A DNA stretch of 64,000 nt from NCBI RefSeq assembly GCF_001553855.1, contig NZ_LQWV01000012.1, forward strand, positions 310,001 to 374,000. The letters run 5' to 3'. This document shows positions 17,833 to 28,270 of the stretch, piece by piece. Position 1 is the first letter of the stretch; every line of letters begins with the position of its first letter. The DNA comes from Streptococcus gordonii. Its GTDB lineage: Bacteria; Bacillota; Bacilli; Lactobacillales; Streptococcaceae. The position numbers were made by a program, and so were the translations under genes. Below the pieces are notes generated by a model that worked only from the letters and a program-made list of their open reading frames with translations, made no database searches and had not been told where the DNA came from.

Positions 17833-20800
17833 ATGAGAAACGACAGACAACAACGCTTCTCTTTTCGCAAATATTCAGTTGGCTTAGTATCCGTGGTAGT
17901 CGGATGCCTTTTTTATAGTCCAACTGTCTTGGCCCAAGAATCAGGAGTAAATCCACAACTGGAGCCACCAGCAATCGTCGAACAGAGTTCCGAACTTGTG
18001 AAGAAAGAAGATTCAAAGTTGGAACAGCCAGAGTTAGCACCTTCAGAGGCAGATACAAGGAGTCAGGAGTTGCCTCGCTCTGAAACGCAGAGTGAAACAA
18101 CAAAGACAGATGGTGAAGGAGACAAGACCCAGGTTGCTGATTCTGTCGTCAATGAAAATGGACAAGAAAATAAAGCATCGGAGGAAAATCCCGATAAGGA
18201 AATATCGCCTAATCAAAATAAGATAGATTCAGAAACTACAAAGAAAGAAGTGACACAGGAGCCTAAAAAGAATGATTCAGAAGCAAGAAAAAATGATGCA
18301 AATGTTGAGTCAGATATTGCGAATAAAGTAGATGAGGAGGCCCGTGTTCAAGCCGTAGTCCGTCTGGCAGGAGAAAAAAAGGAGACACCAGTAGGAGCTA
18401 CACAAATTGAAGCTCGTATGCATGAAAATCAACCAATCAAAGCTGCGGTCTTAAAGGAATTGGACGAAAAAGGAATCCAATATAAGAAATTAGCAGATTT
18501 TGATCTGATTTTTAATGGTTTTGTCTTAGAAACAAGCTATAAGGAAGCTTTGAAGATTCGCCAGGTAGCCAGAGTTGAAAAAGTTGACATCACACCTCTT
18601 TCAACTGCCAACACTCCTCAAGATCTTCCTAAGAAACAAAATACCTTGTTGCCAACCAAGGTTAGTGATGAAAATGAACTAATCAATCTCCAACCATTAT
18701 GGGATAAGGGGATAAAAGGACAAGGACGTATCGTCGCAGTTCTTGACACTGGTCTTGATTACGAACATAACTTCTTTAGTTTGACAGACAAAAGCAAGGC
18801 CAAATACCAGAATAAAGAACAAATGGAAGCTGCTATGAAAAAAGCAGGAATTACCTATGGTAAATGGTATAACGATAAGGTGGTTTATGCTTATAACTAT
18901 TCTGATATGAATGATGAGATCAAAGAGGACGATCCTCGCTCACACGGAACTCACGTAGCCGGTTCAGCAGTTGGAAATGCGACTAAACCAGCTCCGACTG
19001 GAGAACTGCTTAAAGGGGTGGCTCCAGAAGCGCAACTGATGTTTATGCGGGTCTTTTCAGATAAGAAAGGAATGACTGAGCAGGGCTTTATCGTTGCAAA
19101 AGCTGTGGAAGATGCCGTTAAGCTTGGAGCAGACACAATCAATATGAGTTTCGGTGGCATTAGTGGTTCAGAAGCTGATACCAATCCTCTTACTCGACAA
19201 GCCTTTGAATTTGCTAGAAAGTCAGGTGTTGTCATAAATGCTGCAGCAGGAAATTATGCTGTGAATGGATATTGGCAAGCCAAACCAAAAGCAGATGCTC
19301 CTGATACAGGAACAATCGACGAACCAGCCATTGAAAATGGCGTTTTAGCAATCGGAGCCTTTAATAATAAAATCGACCATGTGACAAAGATTCGCTTGGA
19401 AATCCCTGCCTTAAAAGATAAGAAAGAATTCCAGAATGGTCTTGTTGATTTACCGGTCTATCGGCTCATTTTCCCTGTTGAAGGTCCGCAGTCTTATGTC
19501 CATGTTGAAAAAGGTGGTGAAGAAGCTTACCGGACAGCTTCTGTCAAAGGAAAAATTGCTTTAGTTGAGAGTGGTGGCGATGTTACGGATGAAGATAAGG
19601 TAAACTCCCTTCGTCAAGCTGGTGCCAAAGGGGTTTTGGTTTATCAAAATGAGGAACAAGGAGACCAGCTACAAAATCTTCCAATGGGCTATTGGGGTTC
19701 CTTCTATCCTGTCAGTGTGCTAGGACATAGTTTAGGTAAAGAATTAGCTGCGCATGCAGGTGAGTATAAGCTGACTTTCCATCAAGAGGTCAAAAAGGTT
19801 CCTTATAGTGAAGCCGATAAGATGCTCTACTTCACAGGTTGGGGACTGTCAACAGAAGGAAAACTGAAGCCGGATGTAACCTTGCCAGGTGGTATGATTT
19901 ATTCTGCTATTCCGAACGGTTCTTACGACATGGATGGTGGGACTAGTATGGCAACTCCTCATGCTGCTGGGGCAACAGCCTTGATTAAGCAAGCATTAGA
20001 AGAAAGATTCCCGCAATATAGTCCAGAGCAAATTCATACCTTGCTTCGTCAACTGGTTATGAGTACAGCTAAACCTCACAAGGACAAGGAAAGCAATACC
20101 TATTCTTCAGTCCGCCAACAAGGTTCCGGTCTAATGGACGCTGCGGGAGCTGCTTTTGGCAATCTGTATGTAACTGGAAAAGGGACGGATAGTAGTCTGA
20201 CACTTGGAAATGTTAAAGATAGCTTTACTTTCGAGGTGACTGTTCATAACTTGGCTAATCAAGCCCAAGAACTCAGCTACCATACTGTTGTTAATACAGA
20301 TCAGGTTGAAAATGGTCGTATTACGCTTCAAATGCGTCAGCTACTGGACCAAAAAGGTGATAAGACTGTCCTTGTACCTCCAATGGGTAGTGTGACAATT
20401 CCGATTAAGATTAATACGAGCGCCTATACCAAAGAATTATCCCAACAAATGAAGAATGGCTATTTCCTAGAAGGTTTCGTTTTCTTCAAGGATGCTAAGA
20501 CGCAAAAAGATTTAGTGAGTCTTCCATATATTGGCTTTAAAGGACATTACCAAGACCTACCTGGTATCGAAAAGCCAGTTTATGAATTTACTGGTAAGGA
20601 AAAACCTTTCTATTACTATCAAGATGAGAAAGTGGAAAATCCAGTCAAGGATCCGGGAAATCATTTTACTGCTTTAGTTAGCTCTATTCGTAGAGATGGC
20701 AAGAAAGAGCAGGTTGTTCTTGGTGAAACAGACGGTAAATACGATGGTAACGCCTTGGTATTCTCTCCAAATGGAGATGGGCATTTTGATACGGTTAAAC

Positions 20801-22317
20801 TAAATGCGGTCGTTTTAAGAAATGTTGATAATATCCATTTAGCAGTCTACAAGGCAGACGATACGAAACGTGAACATCCGATTTTTGAACAAGGAAACGA
20901 AAGTGAGAAAAAAACTGATTACGGCTGGAGAATTAACGATAGAAGTAGAATCCTTTATGCTAGTCGTTGGACAGGAAAAGATCAAAACAATCAGGTCGTT
21001 CCGGATGGGGAATACCAATACGTTCTTACCTACCGTCCAAGTACTCCTGGAGCAAAACCTCAAGAAATCGTTTTGAAGGTCAAGGTCGATAATCAGGTCC
21101 CTCAATTAGCGTCAAACAAAGACCTCTATGATCCAAAAACGCGTATCTTTAGACCGGGAACGATTATTGAGGAAGGTAGTGGTCTGGCAGGTAAATACTT
21201 ATCCTACGAAAAAGATGGACAAACCATTGAAATCAGCCCGAATCAAGATGGTTCGTATTTGATCCCAGAAGGGGTTGATCCAGCAACTGTTCGTTTTTAT
21301 ATTTGGGATAAGGCTTATAATACCAATACTTTAACCCTTGATGGTCAGAACGCTTATAAGTCGGCTGAGAAGGAATCAGGAAAATCAAGAGGAAAAAGAA
21401 GTTCTGAGGACGGTCAAGCAGAAGCAACAGATGGAAGGCTGGAAGTTCGTGTTGTTGATGAAGAGGGAAATCCAACCTCTCAATATCCTGAGATGATGCG
21501 CTACCAAGTATTCGACAGTAAGGGCAATCGAATTGATAAAGAGTTTAATACTTATTATGAAAGTGAGTTGCCAAGGTTGCCATTTGGTAGCTATACCGTC
21601 AAAGTAGTTGCACAAGATGAAAACTATTCATGGGTATCGCCTACAACTGTAACGGTTGAGTTGACGAAAGAACATCCTGAAGGCCTAGTCAACTTTGTTT
21701 ACCATTACAGATCTAAGAATCGGTTTAACGTAGTCTTTGATAAGGATTTACCATCTGGAACTAGAGTATTTGCTACTCGTAAGGATAACGGAGAACAGCA
21801 TGAATTAGAACAAACCCTCTATGAACCAAAGACTTTTGAAAAAATTCTATTAAATGGAGATTATCAGATTCATATTGAACTGCCAAAAGGTTATCGTGCA
21901 GTAGAAAATGATGTTTTCTATTCAGTAGGAGAAAAAATCAATCGCTTCTTAACAACATTTATAGAAGTTGCAGAAGACAATCCGGTTAATCCGAACCCAA
22001 CACCAAATCCAATTCCAAATCCAGTACCAGATCCAAAACCAGATCCACTCATTCCGGATAAGACACCAGAACCTGGTAAAGGAAAAGAAGTGGATAAAGA
22101 AGAACACCAGATTCAGAAAAAAGCAGACTTGCGTCCGATGTATATCAAACCAAGTGAAAAGAAGAAAGAGAACATACGAGAAATCTCTGACTTGGATCCA
22201 AAAGAGAACTTGCCAAAGACCGGACAAGCTGGAAATAGCATGAGCCTGTTAGGCTTGTTCTTGTCACTTTGCACTTTTGGACTCATTCGTCAAAGAGGAA
22301 AAGAAGATCAGGATTAA
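17833..22317 (+). CDS. LPXTG-anchored subtilisin-like surface protease (C5a peptidase-like), copy 1
   Basis: The ATG at 17833 follows GGAGG by 7 nt and gives a 1494-residue pre-protein starting with a YSIRK-type signal peptide (FSFRKYSVGLVSVVVG). A Glu/Lys-rich, probably disordered stretch and a propeptide-like region precede the S8 catalytic domain: Asp305 (VAVLDTG), His371 (HGTHVAG) and Ser705 (GTSMATPHAAG). A PA domain is inserted between His and Ser, about residues 540-660. An Fn3-like C5a-peptidase region and further beta-rich repeats follow, then an Asn/Pro repeat stalk, LPKTG at 1460-1464, a hydrophobic segment and a basic tail for sortase A. It resembles ScpA, PrtA and the paired subtilases of S. 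gordonii. The physiological substrate cannot be told. Confidence 0.93.
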   Translation: MRNDRQQRFSFRKYSVGLVSVVVGCLFYSPTVLAQESGVNPQLEPPAIVEQSSELVKKEDSKLEQPELAPSEADTRSQELPRSETQSETTKTDGEGDKTQVADSVVNENGQENKASEENPDKEISPNQNKIDSETTKKEVTQEPKKNDSEARKNDANVESDIANKVDEEARVQAVVRLAGEKKETPVGATQIEARMHENQPIKAAVLKELDEKGIQYKKLADFDLIFNGFVLETSYKEALKIRQVARVEKVDITPLSTANTPQDLPKKQNTLLPTKVSDENELINLQPLWDKGIKGQGRIVAVLDTGLDYEHNFFSLTDKSKAKYQNKEQMEAAMKKAGITYGKWYNDKVVYAYNYSDMNDEIKEDDPRSHGTHVAGSAVGNATKPAPTGELLKGVAPEAQLMFMRVFSDKKGMTEQGFIVAKAVEDAVKLGADTINMSFGGISGSEADTNPLTRQAFEFARKSGVVINAAAGNYAVNGYWQAKPKADAPDTGTIDEPAIENGVLAIGAFNNKIDHVTKIRLEIPALKDKKEFQNGLVDLPVYRLIFPVEGPQSYVHVEKGGEEAYRTASVKGKIALVESGGDVTDEDKVNSLRQAGAKGVLVYQNEEQGDQLQNLPMGYWGSFYPVSVLGHSLGKELAAHAGEYKLTFHQEVKKVPYSEADKMLYFTGWGLSTEGKLKPDVTLPGGMIYSAIPNGSYDMDGGTSMATPHAAGATALIKQALEERFPQYSPEQIHTLLRQLVMSTAKPHKDKESNTYSSVRQQGSGLMDAAGAAFGNLYVTGKGTDSSLTLGNVKDSFTFEVTVHNLANQAQELSYHTVVNTDQVENGRITLQMRQLLDQKGDKTVLVPPMGSVTIPIKINTSAYTKELSQQMKNGYFLEGFVFFKDAKTQKDLVSLPYIGFKGHYQDLPGIEKPVYEFTGKEKPFYYYQDEKVENPVKDPGNHFTALVSSIRRDGKKEQVVLGETDGKYDGNALVFSPNGDGHFDTVKLNAVVLRNVDNIHLAVYKADDTKREHPIFEQGNESEKKTDYGWRINDRSRILYASRWTGKDQNNQVVPDGEYQYVLTYRPSTPGAKPQEIVLKVKVDNQVPQLASNKDLYDPKTRIFRPGTIIEEGSGLAGKYLSYEKDGQTIEISPNQDGSYLIPEGVDPATVRFYIWDKAYNTNTLTLDGQNAYKSAEKESGKSRGKRSSEDGQAEATDGRLEVRVVDEEGNPTSQYPEMMRYQVFDSKGNRIDKEFNTYYESELPRLPFGSYTVKVVAQDENYSWVSPTTVTVELTKEHPEGLVNFVYHYRSKNRFNVVFDKDLPSGTRVFATRKDNGEQHELEQTLYEPKTFEKILLNGDYQIHIELPKGYRAVENDVFYSVGEKINRFLTTFIEVAEDNPVNPNPTPNPIPNPVPDPKPDPLIPDKTPEPGKGKEVDKEEHQIQKKADLRPMYIKPSEKKKENIREISDLDPKENLPKTGQAGNSMSLLGLFLSLCTFGLIRQRGKEDQD

Positions 22318-22348
22318 TTACTTAAGGATTCGTTAATAATTAGACAAC

Positions 22349-22381
22349 AGCTGGAAGCAGTCAGGTTTCTTACTTCCAGCT
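22349..22381 (+). other. Hairpin between the two subtilase genes
   Basis: Perfect 9-bp stem AGCTGGAAG (22349-22357) / CTTCCAGCT (22373-22381) with a 15-nt loop. There is no U-run, so read-through into the second subtilase gene is likely; it could be an attenuator or mRNA-processing site. No separate promoter for the second gene is evident in the 84-bp gap. Confidence 0.5.
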
Positions 22382-22401
22382 TAAAAATAAAGGAGTTTTG
22401 T

Positions 22402-25400
22402 ATGGAGTTTCACCGAAAACAACGTTTTTCAATTCGAAAGTATGCTATAGGGGTAGCATCTGTATTGATTGGACTGGCTCTTGTTGGACCAATGGTTGCG
22501 GCAGATACAGTAACCTCTGAAGAACAAGTCATTACAGCGTCTGCAGTGGATACTGCACAGACGACGGAAGAAAATCATCCTGTCAAAGAGGAAGAAGTAA
22601 GAAAACCGGAAGAACCGTCCCTTTCTTCTGCTCTTGACTCGGGTCAGACAGAAGGTGTTCAGCCATCTGATAAGGGTAATGAGCCTGTAAAAGGAGGTGC
22701 AAATGAGCCCGACAAGGTAAGTGCTGAAAAAGAGGCAGGAAGCAATGTCACTCCTGAACCTGAGAAGAGAAGTGAAAATGATTATAAGCTGCCTGTCCTT
22801 GATACCTCAAAGAAAGTAGCTCAGGAAAATATAGAAGAAAAATCCCACAAAGAAGTAGCTGAAGCTCCAAAAAATGAACTGGATGAAGCGACTCCTGTAG
22901 AAGCTCTTGTTCGCCTAAAGGAAGAAAAAACACCTGGCGAAGCCCCTCTTACATCAGCTACGGACAAGGCTAGACGAATTGAGAAGACAAATCGGGAACA
23001 CGAGGAATTTTTAAAAGAATTAGAAAGACAGTCCATTCGCTTTAAGAAACTCTATGATATTAATCTTTTGTTTAGTGGACTTGCTTTAGAAACGACTTAC
23101 GGAGATGCGAAGAAAATTCGAGGTTTGGCGCGTGTCGATGCTGTGGACTACGCTCCTCTTCGGCGGACCAGAGTGGAAGAGGAGCAACCAGCTGTCGCTT
23201 CCCCAACCCCAAGTCCTGCCAAAGTTAGCGAAGAAAACAGTTTAATCAATTTACAACCGCTCTGGGATAAAGGGATTAAAGGTCAGGGTCAGGTTGTAGC
23301 TGTGATTGATTCAGGAGTAGATCCTGCCCACGACGCTTTTCGTTTAACGGACATCAGCAAGGCAAAATTCAAAAGTGAAGCTGATATTGAAGCAGCCAAG
23401 AAAAAGGCTGGTATTACCTATGGTAAGTGGTACAACAACAAAGTCGTCTATGTCCATAACTATAGTGATATGGATGATAATGTAAAAGAAGAAGATCCGA
23501 TTTCACATGGTGCCCATGTGGCTGGGACTGCCGTAGGAAATGCTTCTCAACCATCTCCAAACGGAGAAATTTTCCGCGGGGTAGCTCCAGAAGCTCAGCT
23601 CATGTTTTTGCGCGTCTTTTCAGATACGAAAGGTGGACAAGTCCAAAACTTTATTTATACCAAGGCTGTGGAAGACGCTGTGAAGCTTGGGGCTGATACC
23701 ATTAATATGAGTTTAGGAACTGCCTCAGGCTCCATCTATGATGTTGGTGAAATCACCCGTCAAGCCTTCGATGAAGCTCGCAAGGCGGGAGTGACCATTA
23801 CTGTTGCTTCTACCAATATGGCAACCAATGGTTTTTGGCATAGTAAGCCACTTGCTACAACACCTGATTACGGGATGACAGGGACACCGTCAGTCAATCC
23901 AAATGTCATTTCTGTTGCTTCAATCAATAGCTTGACTAAACACGTTTCAACGGAAGCAAGCTTAACCGTTAAGGAGCTAGTCGGTTCTACAGAATTCCCT
24001 GATGGTAAAATTCCAATGCATTCTTTTGTTGAACGAGATGGTTTCCGGACGACCATTCCACAAAATTATATCCATGTGGAAAATGGTGGGATGGAAAACT
24101 ATCAAGGAGATCAGATTAATGGCCGTTTGGTTTTGACTGAAAGAGGCGGTCAGGTCTCAGATGTTGAAAAAGTCAAACAGCTGAAAGCAGCTGGAGCAGC
24201 TGGAGTGATCTTCTATCAGACAAAAGAGCAAGGTGAAAGGCCTACTCCATTTGATCTAGAAGGTTTAGGGGAGCGTTTCCCTGTTGGGGTAATCGGTCAC
24301 CGTGCAGGAGAACTTTTGTCTCAGCACGCCAGTGATTATCAACTGAACATTGCCAACAAATTTAAGCGTGTACCGTATGAAGCTGCTAAACAGATGTCAG
24401 ACTTTTCATCCTGGGGCTTATCAGTTGATGGTGACTTGAAGCCAGATGTGACCTTGCCAGGTGGAATGATTTACTCATCTGTTAATAACGGTGAATACTA
24501 TATGGACAGAGGAACAAGTATGGCATCTCCTCATGCTGCTGGGGCAACAGCTTTGGTCAAGCAGTCTTTGAAAGAGCGCTTCCCTCATCTGACACCTGAA
24601 CAACTCCAAATCCTCGTCAAGCAAATGACGATGAGTACAGCAGTTCCCCATGTGGATGAAGAAACAAAGGCTTATTCTTCTGTCCGTCAACAGGGGGCTG
24701 GAGTCATGGATGTGACAGCGGCTGCTCTAGGTGATTTATATGTCACTGCAAAAGGCGAAAAGAGTAGCTTGACCTTGGGAAATGTCAAGGACACCTTCGA
24801 GTTTGATGTGACAGTTCATAATTTATCTGATCAGGAAAAGACGGTCACCTACGAAACAACTCTTCAGACGGATCAAGTTGAAGATGGGAAATTTACGCTC
24901 CACCCACGTCTTTTAGAGACCCTGACTGGTAAAGAAACTGTCACTGTTCCAGCTCGTGGTCAACGGACCATTCGTGTCTCAGTAGATGCTAGCAAGTATC
25001 AATCTGAACTGAGCAAACAAATGCCAAATGGTTATTTCCTAGAAGGATTTTTCCTTGTTAAAGATGCTAAGAGCAACCAGCATTTGGTCAGTCTTCCTTA
25101 TGTAGGTTTCCGAGGGGAATACCAAAATCTGCGAGGAATTGAAAAACCGATTTATGAATATACTGGCTCTGACAAACCTTTCTATTACTATAAGGACAAA
25201 ACAGACTATCCAGATGGCAAGATTCCTGATGTGGAAGAGCGACATCCAGATAATCATTTTACATCCTTGATCAGCTATGTGTACGAAAACGGCGAATCTG
25301 TAGCTAAAACACTGGGACAGGATGGCGAAAAGTTTGATGGGGATCAACTCTACTTTTCACCAAATAACGATTCTAGTTTTGATAGTGTGAAGGTAAAAGC

Positions 25401-26886
25401 TGTTATGCTCCGCAATGTCGAAAATGTGCATCTGACAGTCTACAAGAAAGAAGACACAGAGAGAAAACAACCCATTTATGAGATCGGAAATGAAGTTCAT
25501 AGAAAAACGCACTGGAGCTACCGAAGCGGAAACAGAAGTGAAGAATTCTATGAAATTTCTTGGGAAGGTTTGGATAATGATGGGAATCGGCTTCCAGATG
25601 GAGAATATCAATTTGTCATTTCCTACCGTCCATCAGCCTCAGGTGCTAAGAAGCAGGAGTTGAATTTCAAAGTTAAAATTGATAATACAGCTCCAAGCAT
25701 CGAGACGGGTAGCGCCCACTATGATCCTAAGACAAGAGTTTTCCGTCCTGGAAAGATTATCGAAACAGGAAGTGGAGTCGCAGGTACCTATCTGTCATAC
25801 ACTAAAGATGGAGAAACGCACGCCTTGACTCCAGAAGAAGATGGAAGTTATGTCATTCCTGAGGGAGTGGATCTTTCAACGATTCGTTATTCAGTTTGGG
25901 ATAAGGTATACAATACAGCTGAACTAGACTTGCAAGGAAATAAAGTAGAGACTAGCGAAGACCTAACAGCTCAGGCAGCGTCGGTCGCTGAAGAGCCAAC
26001 ATCAAGTCCAGAAAACAAAGAGACTCCTGACAAGGGGACCTTGGAGCTTGTCTTTACAGACAGTAGTGGAGAGGTAATTAATTATTATCCATCAATTGTG
26101 CGTTACCAAGTCTTTGATGATCAGGGGCGTGCTGTAACTGGTGAGTTTAATTCGTCCTATAATGGTGGTAGCTTCCCAGAGCTTCCATTCGGCACTTATA
26201 CAGTCAAGATTACCCTTTCTGATTACCATTATGATTGGGGAGATGAGCTAGTGAAAAAAGTGACAGTTTCTCCTGAGGATCCTCATCCAAAAGTCACCTT
26301 TGCTTCGCGCTACTTATCTGAGAATAAGTTGACAATAGGGTTTGACAAGCCAGTGCCAGAAGGAACTGTTGTGAAGACTATTGATGAGAAAGGGGTTGTC
26401 CGTACGCTTGCTCATACTATTTATGATCTTCTGAGCTTTGAAAGCATGCTGATGAATGGAAACTATCGTATTCATGTTGAGCTTCCAGCAGGATATCGTG
26501 CAACTGAAAATGACTTTATCTATGAAGTCACAAATAAGATTAATCGTTATGTTTTATCCTATCTGAAGGAGATGGTGATTCCGATGCCTGATCCAGATCA
26601 AGATAGTGGAATAATTGTAAAACCAGATAGGAAACCAGGAGTCCCAGCTCCTACAAATCCGGATAGTCGTCCTACTTTTGAAACAAATAAAGCTAGTGAA
26701 AAAGTTGTAACAGCTATGCCACTAACGATTAACTATAAAACAGCTTCTAGTAAGCAAGAAGAATCTGGTGTCCTTCCGAAGACAGGACAAGAGGATCAAA
26801 CCTCTCTAGCACTCAGTCTCTTTGGAATAACTTCGCTAGCCTTGGCCGGAATGGTCATTCACAAAAAGCGTGAAGAAAGCGAATAG
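22402..26886 (+). CDS. LPXTG-anchored subtilisin-like surface protease (C5a peptidase-like), copy 2
   Basis: A 1494-residue paralogue of the preceding protease, 84 bp downstream, starting after AAAGGAG. It has a YSIRK-type signal (FSIRKYAIGVASVLIG), an acidic N-terminal region, and the S8 domain with Asp303 (VAVIDSG), His369 (HGAHVAG) and Ser706 (GTSMASPHAAG). A PA insert, Fn3-like and beta-rich C-terminal domains, and LPKTG at 1458-1462 with membrane anchor follow. Thr of the usual HGTHVAG is Ala here, which is tolerated since it is not catalytic. Differences are concentrated in the PA insert and the stalk; the stalk lacks the Asn-Pro repeat of copy 1. The tandem pair was probably made by duplication and then diverged in specificity. 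Confidence 0.93.
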   Translation: MEFHRKQRFSIRKYAIGVASVLIGLALVGPMVAADTVTSEEQVITASAVDTAQTTEENHPVKEEEVRKPEEPSLSSALDSGQTEGVQPSDKGNEPVKGGANEPDKVSAEKEAGSNVTPEPEKRSENDYKLPVLDTSKKVAQENIEEKSHKEVAEAPKNELDEATPVEALVRLKEEKTPGEAPLTSATDKARRIEKTNREHEEFLKELERQSIRFKKLYDINLLFSGLALETTYGDAKKIRGLARVDAVDYAPLRRTRVEEEQPAVASPTPSPAKVSEENSLINLQPLWDKGIKGQGQVVAVIDSGVDPAHDAFRLTDISKAKFKSEADIEAAKKKAGITYGKWYNNKVVYVHNYSDMDDNVKEEDPISHGAHVAGTAVGNASQPSPNGEIFRGVAPEAQLMFLRVFSDTKGGQVQNFIYTKAVEDAVKLGADTINMSLGTASGSIYDVGEITRQAFDEARKAGVTITVASTNMATNGFWHSKPLATTPDYGMTGTPSVNPNVISVASINSLTKHVSTEASLTVKELVGSTEFPDGKIPMHSFVERDGFRTTIPQNYIHVENGGMENYQGDQINGRLVLTERGGQVSDVEKVKQLKAAGAAGVIFYQTKEQGERPTPFDLEGLGERFPVGVIGHRAGELLSQHASDYQLNIANKFKRVPYEAAKQMSDFSSWGLSVDGDLKPDVTLPGGMIYSSVNNGEYYMDRGTSMASPHAAGATALVKQSLKERFPHLTPEQLQILVKQMTMSTAVPHVDEETKAYSSVRQQGAGVMDVTAAALGDLYVTAKGEKSSLTLGNVKDTFEFDVTVHNLSDQEKTVTYETTLQTDQVEDGKFTLHPRLLETLTGKETVTVPARGQRTIRVSVDASKYQSELSKQMPNGYFLEGFFLVKDAKSNQHLVSLPYVGFRGEYQNLRGIEKPIYEYTGSDKPFYYYKDKTDYPDGKIPDVEERHPDNHFTSLISYVYENGESVAKTLGQDGEKFDGDQLYFSPNNDSSFDSVKVKAVMLRNVENVHLTVYKKEDTERKQPIYEIGNEVHRKTHWSYRSGNRSEEFYEISWEGLDNDGNRLPDGEYQFVISYRPSASGAKKQELNFKVKIDNTAPSIETGSAHYDPKTRVFRPGKIIETGSGVAGTYLSYTKDGETHALTPEEDGSYVIPEGVDLSTIRYSVWDKVYNTAELDLQGNKVETSEDLTAQAASVAEEPTSSPENKETPDKGTLELVFTDSSGEVINYYPSIVRYQVFDDQGRAVTGEFNSSYNGGSFPELPFGTYTVKITLSDYHYDWGDELVKKVTVSPEDPHPKVTFASRYLSENKLTIGFDKPVPEGTVVKTIDEKGVVRTLAHTIYDLLSFESMLMNGNYRIHVELPAGYRATENDFIYEVTNKINRYVLSYLKEMVIPMPDPDQDSGIIVKPDRKPGVPAPTNPDSRPTFETNKASEKVVTAMPLTINYKTASSKQEESGVLPKTGQEDQTSLALSLFGITSLALAGMVIHKKREESE

Positions 26887-26932
26887 TCTATAGGAGAATT
26901 AAAAATATTTTTAGTTAGCTTACCTACATAAG

Positions 26933-26967
26933 AAACAACCGGAGTCATTTTAGACTCCGGTTGTTTT
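26933..26967. terminator. Bidirectional terminator
   Basis: Perfect stem AACAACCGGAGTC / GACTCCGGTTGTT with loop ATTTTA and flanking A and T runs. It lies between convergent genes ending at 26886 and 26974. Confidence 0.9.
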
Positions 26968-26973
26968 TGTTAT

Positions 26974-27390
26974 TTAATCAATAAGATTATTTTCTTCTGT
27001 CCAGACGCTTCTAGTAAATAATATTGAGACTACAGCTAATACAAGAAAGCCAATGCTAGTATAGATATAGGGCTGATCCAGCGTCGTGGAACGTCCAGAT
27101 AGATTAACAATGCCTCGGAAAAGGACACCCGCCGTGAGAGTAGCAACTGCTGAGTTCCAGAGGTTGAGGCTGAGCCTTGAGAGGTTGGGAATAATCTTGA
27201 GTAGGATTAATAAGAGGATACCTCCAATCAAAGGAACTGCATAGAGATAGTGCATATAGGTAGAGGTTTCACCAAAGCTAAAAGACTCATATATACGGCT
27301 AAAGGCAAAGAAGAAGATACTTAAGAGAGTATAGACAAGAGCTGTCTTCTTAAAACGTTTTTTGCTTGGATTAGTAACCGATGTAGACAA
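26974..27390 (-). CDS. Four-helix membrane protein of unknown function
   Basis: A 138-residue protein with a basic N-terminus (NPSKKRFKK) and four hydrophobic segments, the last followed by an acidic tail. I do not recognise a family. It overlaps the phosphodiester glycosidase-like gene upstream by 20 bp, and the three genes 29310 to 26974 form one minus-strand operon. Membership suggests a role in the same surface glycan process, perhaps as a membrane partner; this is inference from context only. Confidence 0.75.
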   Translation of the reverse strand: MSTSVTNPSKKRFKKTALVYTLLSIFFFAFSRIYESFSFGETSTYMHYLYAVPLIGGILLLILLKIIPNLSRLSLNLWNSAVATLTAGVLFRGIVNLSGRSTTLDQPYIYTSIGFLVLAVVSILFTRSVWTEENNLID

Positions 27391-28270
27391 TGTCGCTCAC
27401 CGCCCTTTCTGAAATATTTCCATTGGTCGTTGGTTTGTTGATTACCTGACCATTGAAGTAGAGTGTAGAAGATCCGCCACCGTCAAGGTTATAAGCAGTC
27501 TTGACGCCATAAGATTTCATAACTTCAGCTAACTCATAGAGGGATAGTCCCTGACTTTCTGAGGTCCGGCCATCTGACACGACAATAATATAGTGGTTTT
27601 CGTCGATAATACCGATGGCTGTACGTGGGTTGGAAGACATGGATTGACCAACTTCAGAATTAGTGTCAACAACAATCTCACCGTTTTCTACTAAGGATGG
27701 ACCAAAGGCAAGGAGATTGACAACTCCGTCTTTCACCAGCTGTTCTGCAGATGTTTCGTCCTCATAAATGATCTTAAATGAGCCGTCCTTGTAAATCGCC
27801 AAATCACCATTGCTGGAGTCTTCTCGGACGGTATCACGGTAGACAACTCCGTTGCGGATAACATAGCCAGTGGAATTAGCCCCGTAGTAGTCACCGTTGA
27901 CCGCTAGAATAGCATTGTTGTTGGCAGCAGTGACAGAGGTTTTGGCAGTGACATTGGTTCCATATGTGTTTTGAGCCAGAGCTGTTTTTAGATATTCAGC
28001 AGAGCTGACAGTTATGTCAGCAATATAAACCTGAGTATTGCTGACTGTTTTTTCCGTCAGTGTAATGGAGATATTGTCGTCACTATAGCTAGTATCAGAC
28101 GTGCTGACATTGGTTGCCGTTGTACTGGCGCTACTACTTGTAGTATTGGCTTTAACAGTTGTGATGGACTCTGATAAGACAAAGGTTTTGAGCATAGAGT
28201 AGCCGAAAGATGCAATCAACAATAAGCCAAAAAGACTAGCATAAACATAAGATTTTTTAAATAATTTCAT
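27371..28270 (-). CDS. Phosphodiester glycosidase (NAGPA domain) family protein
   Basis: A 299-residue protein with one N-terminal membrane segment (YVYASLFGLLLIASFGYSML) and a Ser/Thr-rich linker to about residue 65. An extracellular domain then carries NAGPA-family blocks: AVNGDYYG, NPRTAIGI, VVSDGR and NLDGGGSSTLYFNG. Family members cleave GlcNAc-1-phosphodiester-alpha-mannose type bonds or are annotated as exopolysaccharide biosynthesis proteins. It starts inside the stop of the glycosyltransferase gene (ATGA overlap, 28267-28270). Likely job: trimming or modifying a phosphodiester-linked surface glycan. Confidence 0.85.
   Translation of the reverse strand: MKLFKKSYVYASLFGLLLIASFGYSMLKTFVLSESITTVKANTTSSSASTTATNVSTSDTSYSDDNISITLTEKTVSNTQVYIADITVSSAEYLKTALAQNTYGTNVTAKTSVTAANNNAILAVNGDYYGANSTGYVIRNGVVYRDTVREDSSNGDLAIYKDGSFKIIYEDETSAEQLVKDGVVNLLAFGPSLVENGEIVVDTNSEVGQSMSSNPRTAIGIIDENHYIIVVSDGRTSESQGLSLYELAEVMKSYGVKTAYNLDGGGSSTLYFNGQVINKPTTNGNISERAVSDIVYIGY

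Noticed and set aside
22349..22381. True terminator between the two subtilase genes
   Set aside because: The stem is good but there is no U-run, and no promoter is visible before the second gene, so co-transcription is more likely.
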